From positions 1 through 63,580 of the forward strand of contig JAJEGU010000045.1 of the NCBI GenBank assembly GCA_022819645.1: a DNA stretch of 63,580 nt, given 5' to 3'. This DNA is from Pseudomonadales bacterium (GTDB taxonomy: Bacteria; Pseudomonadota; Gammaproteobacteria; Pseudomonadales; Pseudohongiellaceae). Both the position numbers and the translations under genes were made by a program. The number at the start of each line of letters is the position of its first letter. The stretch's first letter is position 1. Below, in pieces: positions 52,923 through 62,983 of the stretch. The notes beneath the pieces were generated by a model. The model was not told where the DNA came from, searched no databases, and saw only the letters and a list, made by a program, of their open reading frames with translations.

Positions 52923-55537
52923 CAGCCCGCTTCCGCCAGCCGCTCCGCCACCCAGGGGGCAACGCTGGCCAGCGCGCCGGGCAGGGCTTTGGCGTCGCGG
53001 CCGCCCGCCATGGCCATGTCCGGGCGTCCGCCGCCCTTGCCGCCAAGCTGGCCGGCGACCATGTTGGCCAGCTCTCCCGCCTTCACCGAATCGGTCAGAT
53101 TCTTGCTGACGCCGACCACCAGGCTCACCTTGTCCCCGTCGTCGCTGGCGAGCACCACGATGCACTTGCCGAGACGATTCTTGAGCTTGTCCACCGCTTC
53201 CCGCAAGGCCTTGGGGTCGAGGCCGTCGACTTCGGCGGCCAGCAGCTTGGCTCCCGCCACCTCCTGGGCCCGGTCGGCGAGATCGCCCCCGGCGCCGGTG
53301 GCAAGCCTTGCCTTGAGCTGTTCGATCTGCTTTTCCAGGGCGCGGTTGGATTTCGACAACTGGCTTACCCGCTCGACGACTTCCTCGGGACTCGACTTCA
53401 CCACGTGGCAGAGTTCGCGCAGGGCCTCTTCCTCGCGGTGTACCCGGCGCAGCGCCTCCTGGCCCGTGACCGCCTCGATCCGGCGCACCCCGGCGGAAAT
53501 TCCCGACTCGGCGATGATCCGGAACAAGCCGATGTCTCCGGTACGGTCCACATGGCAGCCGCCGCAGAATTCCACGGAATACTCGCCTCCCATGCTTACC
53601 ACGCGCACCCGTTCGCCGTATTTTTCGCCGAACATGGCGAGCGCCCCGCGCTTTCTGGCTTCCTCGATGGCCATGACTTCCTTGCTAACCTTCGAGTTGC
53701 GCAGGATTTCCCGGTTGACCTGCCGTTCAATCTCCCGAATCTGCTCCGGGGCCACGGGCTGGGGATGGGAAAAGTCAAAGCGCAGCCGGTCCTTGTCCAC
53801 CAGGGAACCCTGCTGGGTGACGTGGGAACCGAGCACATTGCGCAGGGCGGCGTTCATCAGGTGGGTGGCCGAATGATTGAGGGTGATGGCGCCGCGTTCT
53901 TCGGCGGCGACCCGGGCCATGAGCCGGTCTCCGGCGCGCAGCGCGCCCTCGCTGAGGCGGCCGACATGCACCAGGGCCTCGCCCTGTTTCCGGGTATCGG
54001 TGACCACAAAACGCATCTGTTCGTTTTCCAGCCATCCGCTGTCGCCCACCTGCCCGCCGGATTCGCCATAGAAGGGGGAGCTGTCGAGCAGCAGGCGCAC
54101 TTCCCGGTCATCGCGCAATTCATCGATTGCCTGCCGGCTGTCCACGTCGAACATGCCCACCACGGTGGCGGCGCCGCTCAATTCGTCGTAGCCGAAAAAG
54201 TCGGTGGCCTGATCGGGGTCGATGTCCACCAGTTCCCGGGCGCTGAAATTGCTTGCGGCCCGGGCCTGTTCGCGCTGGGCTTCCATGGCCGCCTGAAAAC
54301 CGACCGTGTCGATGGTCAGCCCGTGTTCCCGGGCGATATCCGCGGTGAGGTCCGCCGGGAAGCCATAGGTATCGTAGAGGCGGAACACGGTATCGCCGGG
54401 AATCGTCTTGTCCCCGAGATCTGAGATGGTCTTTTCCAGAATCGCCATGCCATTGTCCAGGGTGCGGGCGAATTGCCGCTCCTCTTCCTCCAGGGCGCCG
54501 GCGATTCGTTCCCGCTGCTCGATCAGTTCCGGATAGGCCTCTCCCATCACCGTCGCCAGCGGCTCCACGAGCTTGTGGAAGAACAGTTCCTTGACGCCGA
54601 GCCGATGGCCATGGCGGATGGCCCGGCGAATGATCCGGCGCAGCACATAGCCGCGGCCTTCATTGGAAGGCAGCACGCCATCGGCAACGAGAAAGGCGCA
54701 GGAGCGGATATGGTCGGCGATCACCCGCAGGGAAGGGTCTTCCCGCTCGCCGGTGCCGGTGATTCGCCGGATATCCCGCAGCAAGGAGCGGAACAGGTCG
54801 ATCTGGTAATTGCTGTGCGCCTGCTGCAGCACCGCTGCGAGCCTTTCGAGGCCGGCGCCGGTATCCACCGAGGGTCGCGGCAAGGGCGTCAGGGCGCCGT
54901 CTTCGCCGCGCTCGAACTGCATGAAAACCAGATTCCAGATTTCGATGTAGCGGTCGCCGTCTTCATCGGCGGAGCCGGGCGGCCCGCCGGGGACTTCCGG
55001 GCCGTGGTCATAAAAGACTTCGGAGCAGGGGCCGCAGGGGCCGGTATCCCCCATGGCCCAGAAGTTGTCCTTCTCGCCCATGCGCGAAAAGCGTTCCGGG
55101 GCAACCCGGATTTCCCTGAGCCAGATGTCGGCGGCTTCGTCGTCGTCGCGGAACACCGTGACCCAGAGTTTCTCCTCCGGCAGGCCGAGTTCCCCGGTGA
55201 GGAATTCCCAGGCGAAGCCGATAGCCTCGCGCTTGAAATAGTCGCCGAAGGAAAAATTGCCGAGCATTTCGAAGAAGGTGTGGTGACGCGCGGTATAGCC
55301 CACATTTTCCAGATCGTTGTGCTTGCCGCCCGCCCGCAGGCAGCGCTGGGAAGTCACCGCGCGCTGGTAGGGCCGCGACTCCCGGCCGAGAAAGACGTCC
55401 TTGAACTGGACCATGCCGGAATTGGTGAACAGCAGGCTGGGATCATTGCCGGGCACGAGCGGGCTGCTCGGCACGATCCGGTGGCCGCGCCGGGCAAAAA
55501 AGTCCAGAAACCGCTGGCGGATTTCAGCGCTGTTCAT
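52922..55537 (-). CDS. alaS: Alanyl-tRNA synthetase
   Basis: 871 residues, full length. Class II catalytic core ([20 protein letters not shown], then [60 protein letters not shown]), editing domain with zinc ligands [12 protein letters not shown] (HxxxH) and [13 protein letters not shown], and the C-terminal C-Ala domain ([13 protein letters not shown]). It charges tRNA-Ala and clears Ser/Gly mischarge. ATG 55537 overlaps the AI-2E-type permease stop by 4 nt. Confidence 0.97.
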   Translation of the reverse strand: MNSAEIRQRFLDFFARRGHRIVPSSPLVPGNDPSLLFTNSGMVQFKDVFLGRESRPYQRAVTSQRCLRAGGKHNDLENVGYTARHHTFFEMLGNFSFGDYFKREAIGFAWEFLTGELGLPEEKLWVTVFRDDDEAADIWLREIRVAPERFSRMGEKDNFWAMGDTGPCGPCSEVFYDHGPEVPGGPPGSADEDGDRYIEIWNLVFMQFERGEDGALTPLPRPSVDTGAGLERLAAVLQQAHSNYQIDLFRSLLRDIRRITGTGEREDPSLRVIADHIRSCAFLVADGVLPSNEGRGYVLRRIIRRAIRHGHRLGVKELFFHKLVEPLATVMGEAYPELIEQRERIAGALEEEERQFARTLDNGMAILEKTISDLGDKTIPGDTVFRLYDTYGFPADLTADIAREHGLTIDTVGFQAAMEAQREQARAASNFSARELVDIDPDQATDFFGYDELSGAATVVGMFDVDSRQAIDELRDDREVRLLLDSSPFYGESGGQVGDSGWLENEQMRFVVTDTRKQGEALVHVGRLSEGALRAGDRLMARVAAEERGAITLNHSATHLMNAALRNVLGSHVTQQGSLVDKDRLRFDFSHPQPVAPEQIREIERQVNREILRNSKVSKEVMAIEEARKRGALAMFGEKYGERVRVVSMGGEYSVEFCGGCHVDRTGDIGLFRIIAESGISAGVRRIEAVTGQEALRRVHREEEALRELCHVVKSSPEEVVERVSQLSKSNRALEKQIEQLKARLATGAGGDLADRAQEVAGAKLLAAEVDGLDPKALREAVDKLKNRLGKCIVVLASDDGDKVSLVVGVSKNLTDSVKAGELANMVAGQLGGKGGGRPDMAMAGGRDAKALPGALASVAPWVAERLAEAG

Positions 55538-56691
55538 TTGCCGCCCGCATCCCCGTCGGGCTTGCCCTCCGCGGCAGCGCCGGACCCGCCGGAGCCGAGC
55601 AATGGCGCCTTGCCGCCGGTGCCGGCAAAGGAAAAGGCCTCCAGCGGAACTCGCAGGTCGCCATCGCTGGAGAGGATGATGGCAATGGGCCGGGTTTTTG
55701 GAAAATGACTCATGATAATGGTGAAGATGATCAGGAAGGGCACGCAAAGGAAGGCGCCGGGAATTCCCCAGATGGTGCCCCACAAGGCCAGATTGAGGAG
55801 AATGACGATGGGGCTGAGATTGAATGAGCTGCCCATCAGGCGCGGCTCGATCACATTGCCGATCACCACCTGAAATGCGCCGATGCCACCCAGCACCATG
55901 AAGAAAAGGTAGTAGCCGTCTGACTGGGCCAGGGCGATCATGGCGGGAAACATGGTGGCAATGATCGAGCCCACGGTGGGAATGAAATTGAGCAGGAAAA
56001 TCAGCAATCCCCAGACGCCGGCGAAATCGACTCCCATCAGCAAAAGCAGCCCGCAACTGAGCAGGCCGGTGAGGGAGCTTGTGAACATCTTGATGCTGAT
56101 GTATTTCTGGATGTCGTCCCGGATGCGCTCGAAGATGCCGCGCACTTCCTTTTCCCTGGCTTTATTGGATACCAGGGCGCTGATCTTGTTGTTGAACTGC
56201 CTTTGCTCGAAAAAAAGGAATCCCAGGTAGATCAGGATCAGGCTGCTGCTTGCCAGGATTCCCGCCGCCGAACCCGCCAGGGATGTGGCGTAGCTCGGCA
56301 GGTCGATCCAGTCGATCAGCGTTTGACCGAAATTCTCGCCCTGGATCGCGCCCACATCCACAAAAGGCAGGGACAGTGATTCCAGCCGGCGGATCAGGTT
56401 GTCCTGATAGACCGGCGCCATTTCCATGACTCCGCCGAAAGAGGCGCTGAGAAAATTGACCAGGCCCCAGATGAGGCCAAGAAAGATGAATATCGACAGC
56501 AACAGGCAGATGGGCCCGGGAATTGAGAATTTGCCGACGGAAAGCCTGCCCAGGGCCGCCGCCAGGGTATTGATGAGATACCACAGCGCGACGGCGATCA
56601 CCAGGGGCAGCAGCAGCGACTCGCCGACGATCAGCAGGTAAAAGACCACGACCACCAGCAGCACAATGGCCAAGTAGTTCAGCACTTTCAT
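55534..56691 (-). CDS. AI-2E family transporter (PerM-like)
   Basis: 385 residues, about eight membrane helices. The N-terminal pair ([39 protein letters not shown]), a middle soluble loop, and the family segments [34 protein letters not shown] and [26 protein letters not shown] are clear. Members export autoinducer-2, move Na+/H+ or act in envelope permeation; the substrate is unknown. ATG 56691 is preferred over TTG 56697. First of the overlapping chain permease-alaS-lysC. Confidence 0.92.
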   Translation of the reverse strand: MKVLNYLAIVLLVVVVFYLLIVGESLLLPLVIAVALWYLINTLAAALGRLSVGKFSIPGPICLLLSIFIFLGLIWGLVNFLSASFGGVMEMAPVYQDNLIRRLESLSLPFVDVGAIQGENFGQTLIDWIDLPSYATSLAGSAAGILASSSLILIYLGFLFFEQRQFNNKISALVSNKAREKEVRGIFERIRDDIQKYISIKMFTSSLTGLLSCGLLLLMGVDFAGVWGLLIFLLNFIPTVGSIIATMFPAMIALAQSDGYYLFFMVLGGIGAFQVVIGNVIEPRLMGSSFNLSPIVILLNLALWGTIWGIPGAFLCVPFLIIFTIIMSHFPKTRPIAIILSSDGDLRVPLEAFSFAGTGGKAPLLGSGGSGAAAEGKPDGDAGGK

Positions 56692-56753
56692 CGGCAATCT
56701 TTTCCCCGGGAGCCCGCGTGGGCCGGGACCCCTTTCCGAAACCCGCGAAGATT

Positions 56754-56783
56754 ATCATATTTCGCCCCGCCCAAAGCGGTGAA
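56754..56783 (-). promoter_or_regulatory. Candidate promoter for the permease-alaS-lysC operon
   Basis: Minus-strand TTCACC (56778-56783), 18-bp spacer, TATGAT (56754-56759). It gives a leader of about 55 nt to ATG 56691. It is back to back with the PP2C gene promoter. Confidence 0.45.
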
Positions 56784-56805
56784 TCGCGCCCGTCCGGGTT
56801 CAGTT

Positions 56806-56834
56806 TTCACAAAGCGGGCGGCTTGCGCTAGACT
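56806..56834 (+). promoter_or_regulatory. Candidate promoter for the PP2C phosphatase gene
   Basis: TTCACA (56806-56811), a 17-bp spacer and TAGACT (56829-56834). Predicted leader of about 77 nt to ATG 56918, which has GAAGGAAA about 10 nt upstream. Confidence 0.5.
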
Positions 56835-56917
56835 TTCCCGCAGCCACCGGCGAAGAGGAGCAGCAAGCCTTCCCGATTCGCCGCGGCAAACCGAATCGAA
56901 GGAAACCGCAAATCATC

Positions 56918-57673
56918 ATGAGTGAATCAGCTTTCAGCATTCGCATTGCCGGCAAGACCGATTCCGGCGTTTTGCGCGAGTACAACGAGGATTTTGTCGG
57001 ATTCGACGAAGACGCCGCCCTCGCCCTGGTTGCGGACGGTCTCGGCGGCCGCGCATCGGGGGAAATCGCTTCCTGCATGGCGGTCACGTCACTGCTCACC
57101 GAGTTTCGACCGGATCGGCCCCCGGCCCAGATCCGGGGTGGCCTGCGGGAGCAACTCGAAGAGGCGATCAGCGCAGCCAATCGCAGGATTTTCCTTGCCG
57201 CCAGGTCCAGCAAGAGCATGAACGGCATGAGCACCACGCTGATCGCGGCGCGAATCGATGGCCACCGCCTGCTCGCCGGCTGCGTGGGGGATTCCCGCCT
57301 GTACCTGATGCGGAAAAAGCAACTCGAACAGTTGTCACATGACCATACCCTCGCCAATGAATTGTTGGCCAAGGGCACAGCCTCAAGCGGCAGCGTTTCC
57401 CTTTCCAATATCGACCACATCCTCACCCGGGCCCTTGGCGTCCTCGAAGAGGTGGAAGTCGAATTCCTCGAACACGATCTCGAATCCGGCGACGTGCTGC
57501 TGCTTTGTTCCGACGGACTCTACAACATGGTCGCCGACTGGCAACTCAAGGACATTCTCAACGATCACGGCGCCGACATCGAAGCCGGCATCCACAAACT
57601 CGTCGAATACGCCAACCGCAACGGCGGCCGGGACAATATCGCCGCCGTACTGATCCACGTTGACGAGGGATGA
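56918..57673 (+). CDS. PP2C-type serine/threonine phosphatase
   Basis: 251 residues, cytoplasmic. Metal-binding motifs: the acidic residue in VLREYNEDFVGFDED, VADGLGGRASGEIAS, SMNGMSTTLIAARIDGHRLLAGCVGDSRLYL, LLLCSDGLYNMVAD, and NGGRDNIAAVLIHVDE. This is the PrpC/Stp group that reverses Ser/Thr kinase signalling, often tied to cell division or type VI secretion; no kinase gene adjoins it. Alone between the permease operon (divergent) and two repeats. Confidence 0.94.
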   Translation: MSESAFSIRIAGKTDSGVLREYNEDFVGFDEDAALALVADGLGGRASGEIASCMAVTSLLTEFRPDRPPAQIRGGLREQLEEAISAANRRIFLAARSSKSMNGMSTTLIAARIDGHRLLAGCVGDSRLYLMRKKQLEQLSHDHTLANELLAKGTASSGSVSLSNIDHILTRALGVLEEVEVEFLEHDLESGDVLLLCSDGLYNMVADWQLKDILNDHGADIEAGIHKLVEYANRNGGRDNIAAVLIHVDEG

Positions 57674-57691
57674 CAGCTCCCCAGCCTTCCT

Positions 57692-57775
57692 GTCATTCCG
57701 CGCGAAGCGAAGCGGAGTCGCGGAATCTCTTGCAGTGGTCACGCGATGAGATCCCGCGACTGCGCGCGGGATGAC
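57692..57775. repeat. Palindromic repeat, second family
   Basis: GTCATTCCGCGCGAAGCGAAG then CGGAGTCGCGGAATCTC, mirrored by GAGATCCCGCGACTGCGCGC then GGGATGAC. It begins 19 nt past the phosphatase stop. Confidence 0.8.
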
Positions 57776-57789
57776 CAATGTGAGCGCGC

Positions 57790-57950
57790 CATTGCCGGTC
57801 GATTGAGGCGAATATTGGTGAATATGCAACGAAATCGAGCGGCCGGGGGCGTGGATGAGAGCGGATTTGCAGCCGTGAATTCCTGTGGCGCAGGCTCCTA
57901 GCCTTCCTGATGGATTTGCAGCCGTGAATTCCTATGGCGCAGGCTCCTGG
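57790..57950 (+). repeat. Partial inverted-end repeat followed by a second terminal fragment
   Basis: 57790-57901 is the right two-thirds of the 167-bp family (GGTCGATTGAGGCGAATATTGG to GAATTCCTGTGGCGCAGGCTCCTAG). 57912-57950 repeats its last 39 bp (GGATTTGCAGCCGTGAATTCC to GGCTCCTGG). The second fragment overlaps the 3' end of the serine hydrolase gene and provides its stop codon. Confidence 0.75.
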
Positions 57951-58954
57951 CGCATTGACAGGCGGGCGGGGGTGAGAATGTGGTCTTCGACGAGATTATA
58001 GAGGCGGCCGAGATGGCCGCGGCGGGTGGGGCCGGGGACGCTGTCCGAGGTGGCGACGACCACGAGATCCAGTTTATCCACGACGAAGATCAACTGGCCG
58101 CCATAGCCCCAGGCGGTGGGAACTTGCATGCCCGCCAGATCGCGCAGCCACCAGCCATAGCCGTAATAGCGGCCCTGGCCGCGGGGTGAGCGGGTGTGTG
58201 GCTGATGGGACGCGGCAACCCACTCCCCGGGCACCACCCGGGTATCTCCGTGTTTCCCCCCGTTGAGGTACATGGCGCCGAAGGCGAGCATTTGCCGGGG
58301 CGTCATTTCCATGTCGTTGCCGCCAAAATAGATTCCCTGGGGATCTTTGGGCCAGTAGGACAGGGAAAATCCCATGGGCCGGGCAAGGTGCCGCTGGGCG
58401 AATTGCTTGGCATCCATGCCCGTGGCCCGGGTCAGGATCGCCGACAGCAGGTGGGTGCTGCCGGTGCTGTAGAGCATGCGTGTGCCCGGTTCGGCCACCA
58501 GGGGCTGGTCGATGGCGAACCGGACCCAGTCGCGGCTTGCCACCCAGCGGCCATAGTTGCGGTTGCTGGTGGTTTCCAGCCCGGACTGCATGGTGAGCAG
58601 ATTCTCCACGGTAATGTCGCGCTTGGCCGCGTATTCATCGCCTTCCAGATATTCGGGAAAGAACTTGTCCAGGGTGGCGTCCACCGACTCGATATGCCCC
58701 TGCGCGATGGCGATTCCCACCAGGGCCGAGATGACGCTTTTGGACGCCGACTTCATGTTCGCCGGACGGTTCGCCTTCGCGCCGTTGTAGTACTTCTCGA
58801 AAACCAGTTCACCGCGATGCTGGACCAGGAGGCTGTGCAGCCGCGGCAAACCCTGCGCCGCGCGGTCGGCGGCGCTGAAATCGAGTTGCTGGGCCGAGAC
58901 CTGGGCGGCGACCAGCAAGAACGGCAGCAACAGGCAGCGCACGGTCCGTGTCAT
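57932..58954 (-). CDS. Exported beta-lactamase-fold serine hydrolase
   Basis: 340 residues with a signal peptide (CLLLPFLLVAAQVSAQQ). The class C beta-lactamase/esterase fold is shown by SxxK in MKSASKSVISALVGIA, the Tyr motif region in RMLYSTGSTHLLSAIL, MTPRQMLAFGAMYLNGGKH, and a WGYGGQLIFV strand near the end. Probably an esterase or peptidase rather than a true beta-lactamase. The last residues QEPAP and the TAG stop (57932-57934) are encoded by the repeat end CAGGAGCCTGCGCCATAG, so insertion seems to have replaced the original C-terminus. Confidence 0.9.
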   Translation of the reverse strand: MTRTVRCLLLPFLLVAAQVSAQQLDFSAADRAAQGLPRLHSLLVQHRGELVFEKYYNGAKANRPANMKSASKSVISALVGIAIAQGHIESVDATLDKFFPEYLEGDEYAAKRDITVENLLTMQSGLETTSNRNYGRWVASRDWVRFAIDQPLVAEPGTRMLYSTGSTHLLSAILTRATGMDAKQFAQRHLARPMGFSLSYWPKDPQGIYFGGNDMEMTPRQMLAFGAMYLNGGKHGDTRVVPGEWVAASHQPHTRSPRGQGRYYGYGWWLRDLAGMQVPTAWGYGGQLIFVVDKLDLVVVATSDSVPGPTRRGHLGRLYNLVEDHILTPARLSMRQEPAP

Positions 58955-58981
58955 TGCTACTGCTTCCCCGCCCGGTTCGGC

Positions 58982-61906
58982 TCAGATCGCGCTGAAGGCA
59001 TCGTCGAGAATCGACGGCGTGAGGATTTGCGGCAGAATCACCGGCTCGCCCGCCAGATCGCCCGGATAGAGTACGTACAGCGGTACCGAAGGCCGCCGGA
59101 ATTCTTCGAGCACGGCGGTGATTTCCGGGTCTTCGTTGGTCCAGTCACCCTTCATGTAAACGATATTGTTGCTTTCCATGGACCGCTGCACGCGCTCGGT
59201 GCCCAGGGTGCTTTGCTCATTCACCAGGCAGGTAATGCACCAATCCGCGGTCATGTTGACGAATACCGGCATGCCGGTAGAGCGCAATTCCGCCAGCCGG
59301 GCGCTGCTGAACGGCTCGAATTCTGCGCTGGCCTGTTCGGCGAGTTCGGTGTCGGCCCGGGACAGGGTCTGGAGAAAAGGCGTCTGCATCAGGTAACCGG
59401 CCAGTAACAGGGTGGCGACGCCCACCGCGTAATTGGCGCCGCGCATGACGGGCCCCACCACAAGACGCCGCTGATACAACCAGGCGGAAAGCGCCAGCAG
59501 GATGCAAACCCCGAGCACCAGCGACATACCCATGACGCCCACCTGATTGCCGAGCACCCACAGGAAGAAAGCCGCCGAGGCGTACAATGGGAAGGCCATG
59601 AACTGCTTGAAGGTATTCATCCAGGCGCCCGGGCGCGGCAGGAATCGGGTCAGGGCGGGAATCCAGCAAAGCACCAGAATCGGCAGCGCCATGCCAAGGC
59701 CCAGGGACAGGAACACCAGCATCGCCACGATCCAGGGCTGGGTCAGGGCGAAACCGAGGGCCGGCCCCATGAATGGCGCGGTGCAGGGCGTCGCCACGAT
59801 GGTGGCAAGCACGCCGGTGAAGAAGGAGCCCCGGTAGCCCTTACCGGCAGTGAGCTGGTTGCCGACCCCCATCAGCCCGGTCCCGATCTCGAATACGCCG
59901 GAAAGGCTGAGGCCCAGGGTGAAGAAGAGATATACGATAAAGGCCAGGAACCAGGGCTGCTGGAACTGGAAGGCCCAGCCCACCTGCTCACCCGCCGCCC
60001 GCAGGGCAATGAGCAGCGAAGCCAGCAGCACGAAGGAAACGAGAATCCCGCCGGTATAGGCCAGCCCCTCGTTGCGCTGCCGCCGGGCGGTGTCGCCGGA
60101 CGCGGCGACAAAACCCAGGGCCTTGAGCGACAGCACCGGAAACACGCAGGGCATCAGGTTGAGAATCATGCCGCCAAGCAGGGCGAACAGCATGTACAGC
60201 GGCAGGCTTGCCAGACTGACGCCGCCGCCGCCGGAGACATTGGCCGCCATGACGGGCAGGCCAGTCGAGCTTGCCATTCGGGCGGAATCGGCGAACTCAA
60301 ACGCGGTGCGCCCGCCATTGGCGTCTTCGAGCACCAGGGTGCCGTAAACCGCACCGAGGTCGTCAAGCATCCGCCGGGGTTGCTGGTGGGTGATCTGCAG
60401 CAGATTGCCCTGCACCGACACGTCGCGCAAGGGCCCGGGCTTGATTACCCGGCGTTGTTCGGGAAAAAACCAGGCGTCGCTGTAGGCGGCGAAATCCACC
60501 GTGGGCGACTCGAAACCGAGGCTGACCCGTTCTCCGGCCACGGCAAGCAGGGGCACGCCCAGGTCATGGTCGGCAAGCGGCAGGTTTTCCCTGGCGCTGG
60601 CGAACTGCTCCGCATGGGCTGCATTGGGCGCCGGAGCTTCACCCACCGGCAGGCTGATGGCGAGCCGCTGCTCGCCGGGTATGCAGATCAGATCGCATAC
60701 ATTCCAGTAGGCCAGTGTGGAAATCTCCACGCTATCGCCCGCGTAATCCGCGGGAATCGTGACGGCGACGGGATGCAGCACCTCTTCCTCGTAGCCGAAA
60801 TTGACCAGATCGGTATCATAGAAAGGCAGCCAGCTCGGCGCGGGAAACCGCAATGGGCCGATTTCGGTTCCCGGCGGCGCCGACCATTCGCCGAGGCTGG
60901 TGGGCTCGCCGCTGTCGCCACCCATCCTCCAATAGGTATGCCAGTGTTCCGCCGGATCCAGCCGCAGGCCGAGCCAGGTGGTTTCGCCGGGGACGATACT
61001 GTCGTTTTCCGCGATGAGTTCGACTTCGATGCTATGGTCCCAGGCCACGCTGGCAAGGGTCGGTCGCAGGTCATAGCCGTGCAGTTCGCCCTCCTCGTCG
61101 ACCCAGGCGAGCAGGCCGTCGAGTTCGGTCATGTCCATGGGATGGCGGGCGTGTTGTTCGGTGGAAATCTGGATGCGCGTATCTTCCAGCATCACGTCGC
61201 GATACGGCGCGTACTTCATGACCCGGGCGCGGGTGGGGAAAAACCAGGCCTCGTCGACTTCGGCAAAGCGCGCATCGCCAGCCTGCACCATGACATTGAC
61301 CTTGCCGTCATGGCGATTGAAGCGGGCCACGAGATCGTGTTCGCCCAATGGCGCCGGCGTACTGGCCCGGGCCGCGGCGAATCCTTCGCGCCAGCGTTCA
61401 TCGATTACCGGGGCGTCCGCCACCGGCAGGGAAACGCCAAAGCGGGCGCTGCCGGGAATGCAGATGACTTCGCAGACCTGCCAGTCGATGGTGGTTTCGG
61501 CGGCAAAGACATCGCCGCTGAAATCAGCCGGAATGGCCACCGGCAATGGCAGGAAGACTTCGTGGCCATAGGTGAAGGTCACCAGGTCAGAATCGGGGAA
61601 GGGCGTCCATTCGGGAATCGGCCAGACGATCTCGCCCACGGCGTCCTGTGAAACACCCGCCGGCAACCGCCAGTCCCCGGCGCTGGTCGCCTCGCCGCTG
61701 TCGCCGCCGAACTTCCAGTAGGTATGCCAGTTCTCGATGGGATCGAGCCGGATGGCCAGCCACAAGGTTTCCCCGGGAACCGCGGTGCTGGTCTCGGCGA
61801 CGAGTTCGACTTCGATCTGCCCGGTGCTGTACACCTGGGCCTTGAGCCCGACCCCGGCAAGGCATGGCAGCAACACGGCGGCCAGTCGGGCCGCAAATTT
61901 CCACAT
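58982..61906 (-). CDS. DsbD/ScsB-type thiol:disulfide transport protein with duplicated N-terminal domain
   Basis: 974 residues; DsbD is usually about 570-700. Signal peptide, then two homologous periplasmic domains: about 28-190 (PGETLWLAIRLDPIENWHTYWKFGGDSGEATS) and about 290-450 (PGETTWLGLRLDPAEHWHTYWRMGGDSGEPTS), each with a matching CxxxC site (VCEVICIPG and VCDLICIPG). Next come about eight membrane helices (from about 575, with LMPCVFPVLSLKALGF and ATPCTAPFMGPALGF carrying the redox Cys pair) and a C-terminal thioredoxin domain (MTADWCITCLVNEQ). It moves electrons from the cytosol to periplasmic partners. The second copy is probably a tandem duplication. Confidence 0.92.
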   Translation of the reverse strand: MWKFAARLAAVLLPCLAGVGLKAQVYSTGQIEVELVAETSTAVPGETLWLAIRLDPIENWHTYWKFGGDSGEATSAGDWRLPAGVSQDAVGEIVWPIPEWTPFPDSDLVTFTYGHEVFLPLPVAIPADFSGDVFAAETTIDWQVCEVICIPGSARFGVSLPVADAPVIDERWREGFAAARASTPAPLGEHDLVARFNRHDGKVNVMVQAGDARFAEVDEAWFFPTRARVMKYAPYRDVMLEDTRIQISTEQHARHPMDMTELDGLLAWVDEEGELHGYDLRPTLASVAWDHSIEVELIAENDSIVPGETTWLGLRLDPAEHWHTYWRMGGDSGEPTSLGEWSAPPGTEIGPLRFPAPSWLPFYDTDLVNFGYEEEVLHPVAVTIPADYAGDSVEISTLAYWNVCDLICIPGEQRLAISLPVGEAPAPNAAHAEQFASARENLPLADHDLGVPLLAVAGERVSLGFESPTVDFAAYSDAWFFPEQRRVIKPGPLRDVSVQGNLLQITHQQPRRMLDDLGAVYGTLVLEDANGGRTAFEFADSARMASSTGLPVMAANVSGGGGVSLASLPLYMLFALLGGMILNLMPCVFPVLSLKALGFVAASGDTARRQRNEGLAYTGGILVSFVLLASLLIALRAAGEQVGWAFQFQQPWFLAFIVYLFFTLGLSLSGVFEIGTGLMGVGNQLTAGKGYRGSFFTGVLATIVATPCTAPFMGPALGFALTQPWIVAMLVFLSLGLGMALPILVLCWIPALTRFLPRPGAWMNTFKQFMAFPLYASAAFFLWVLGNQVGVMGMSLVLGVCILLALSAWLYQRRLVVGPVMRGANYAVGVATLLLAGYLMQTPFLQTLSRADTELAEQASAEFEPFSSARLAELRSTGMPVFVNMTADWCITCLVNEQSTLGTERVQRSMESNNIVYMKGDWTNEDPEITAVLEEFRRPSVPLYVLYPGDLAGEPVILPQILTPSILDDAFSAI

Positions 61907-62022
61907 GACGTCTGTCCCGGATCATCGGCGCAAACCGCAACAAGCCAATTCTACGCGATCCGCTCCCGAATTCTGTGGCAAAGCGTAACAGATGCGACTC
62001 GGGATTTCGATTGGCGACCCGC

Positions 62023-62044
62023 GGCGCCGGAACAGTCCGGCGCC
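62023..62044 (-). terminator. GC-rich hairpin between HigBA and the DsbD-like gene
   Basis: GGCGCCGGA (62023-62031) pairs perfectly with TCCGGCGCC (62036-62044) across a 4-nt loop. No U-run follows on either strand, so it may be a stem for mRNA ends or a weak terminator for higBA. The stretch 61907-62198 shows no gene that I can support. Confidence 0.4.
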
Positions 62045-62198
62045 TAATCCCTTCCTGGTCAGGGAATTTGTTGGAACCCCGGAGGTGGCCGAACGCTTTT
62101 GACAGCCTATGAGCTGTTTCAATGGAACCGGGCTGCTTTGTGTTGATCGGGCGGAAAGACGTTTACCGGCCAACGCCAAGCCCGGTCCGCCTTTCGCT

Positions 62199-62489
62199 TC
62201 ACGCGGCCGGCTGCAATCTTTCCACCTTGAATTGATCCGCACGCTTCATTGCCTGCGCCAGGTCATACGCCGCCTGGATCCGCAGCCAGGTTTCGGCGCC
62301 GCCGCCGAACGCCTTGTCGAGCCGGATCGCCATTTCCGGAGAAATGCCCGCATGACAGTTCACGATGTCGGAAAGCTGTTTTCGGCTGATGCCGAGTTGC
62401 CTGGCCGCTTCCGTGACGTTCAGCCCCAAAGGCTCCAGACAATCGTGCCTCACGGAAAGGCCCGGATGGGGCGGGTTCTTCATGGCCAT
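62199..62489 (-). CDS. higA: HigA-type antitoxin (XRE HTH)
   Basis: 96 residues: [50 protein letters not shown] is the helix-turn-helix of HigA/VapI antitoxins, followed by [23 protein letters not shown]. It binds the HigB toxin and the operon promoter. It follows higB by 12 nt, the reversed toxin-first order typical of HigBA. Confidence 0.94.
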   Translation of the reverse strand: MAMKNPPHPGLSVRHDCLEPLGLNVTEAARQLGISRKQLSDIVNCHAGISPEMAIRLDKAFGGGAETWLRIQAAYDLAQAMKRADQFKVERLQPAA

Positions 62490-62501
62490 TTCCTGTTACT
62501 C

Positions 62502-62780
62502 CTAATGGTAGTCCAGAAGGTCCACTTCGCTGGCGTGGCCTTCCTCGAATCGGAAGACCACCCGCCAATTGCCGGACACCGAGACTGCCCAGCGGCCCGC
62601 GAGATCTCCCTTCAGGGGGTGCAATCGGAAACCGGGGATGTTCATGTGGTCAACAGTCGTCGACTCTTCGAGGCGCGCCAGTATCCGCCCGATTTTGTCC
62701 GCATACTCCGATTGCACTTTTCGCCGGTCGCCCTTTTCGAAAAGCAGCTTGAGTCCCTTGTGGCGAAAGCTCAGTATCAC
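62502..62780 (-). CDS. higB: HigB-type toxin (RelE superfamily)
   Basis: 92 residues from GTG 62780: MILSFRHKGLKLLFEKGDRR, then LARLEESTTVDHMNIPGFRLHPLKGDLAGRWAVSVSGNWRVVFRF is the HigB/plasmid-maintenance killer pattern (GFR.H.LKG...G.W...V..NWR..F.F). It cuts mRNA on ribosomes. The upstream gap 62781-62983 contains an imperfect palindrome (TTGAAGCCTTCCAA, about 62811-62824) that could be its operator. Confidence 0.94.
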   Translation of the reverse strand: MILSFRHKGLKLLFEKGDRRKVQSEYADKIGRILARLEESTTVDHMNIPGFRLHPLKGDLAGRWAVSVSGNWRVVFRFEEGHASEVDLLDYH

Positions 62781-62937
62781 GGGACAAGTGTAACCTCTCG
62801 CCTATCACATTGGAAGGCTTCAATTTGCAATATGCGTACGGATACGGTCTGCGAATGGAGCGCATAGTTTCCGCCCCGCACGACAGATCGGCCCGCAGGC
62901 GCTCGGCGAGGCGCAGAACAGGCTCCCGGGGAATGGC

Positions 62938-62978
62938 CCGCGCCGCCCGGACGGAATGCGTCTGTCCGGGCGGCGCGG
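62938..62978 (-). terminator. Perfect 15-bp GC hairpin after the last gene
   Basis: Positions 62938-62952 and 62964-62978 are exact inverted repeats (CCGCGCCGCCCGGAC and its mirror) with an 11-nt loop, 6 nt past the stop of the partial gene. It has the strength of a terminator stem but lacks a clear U-run. Confidence 0.5.
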
Positions 62979-62983
62979 CCGGA

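Noticed and set aside
61922..62242. 106-codon frame between higA and the DsbD-like gene
   Set aside because: Arg/Gly/Pro-rich, crosses a perfect hairpin and overlaps the end of higA; no similarity recognised.
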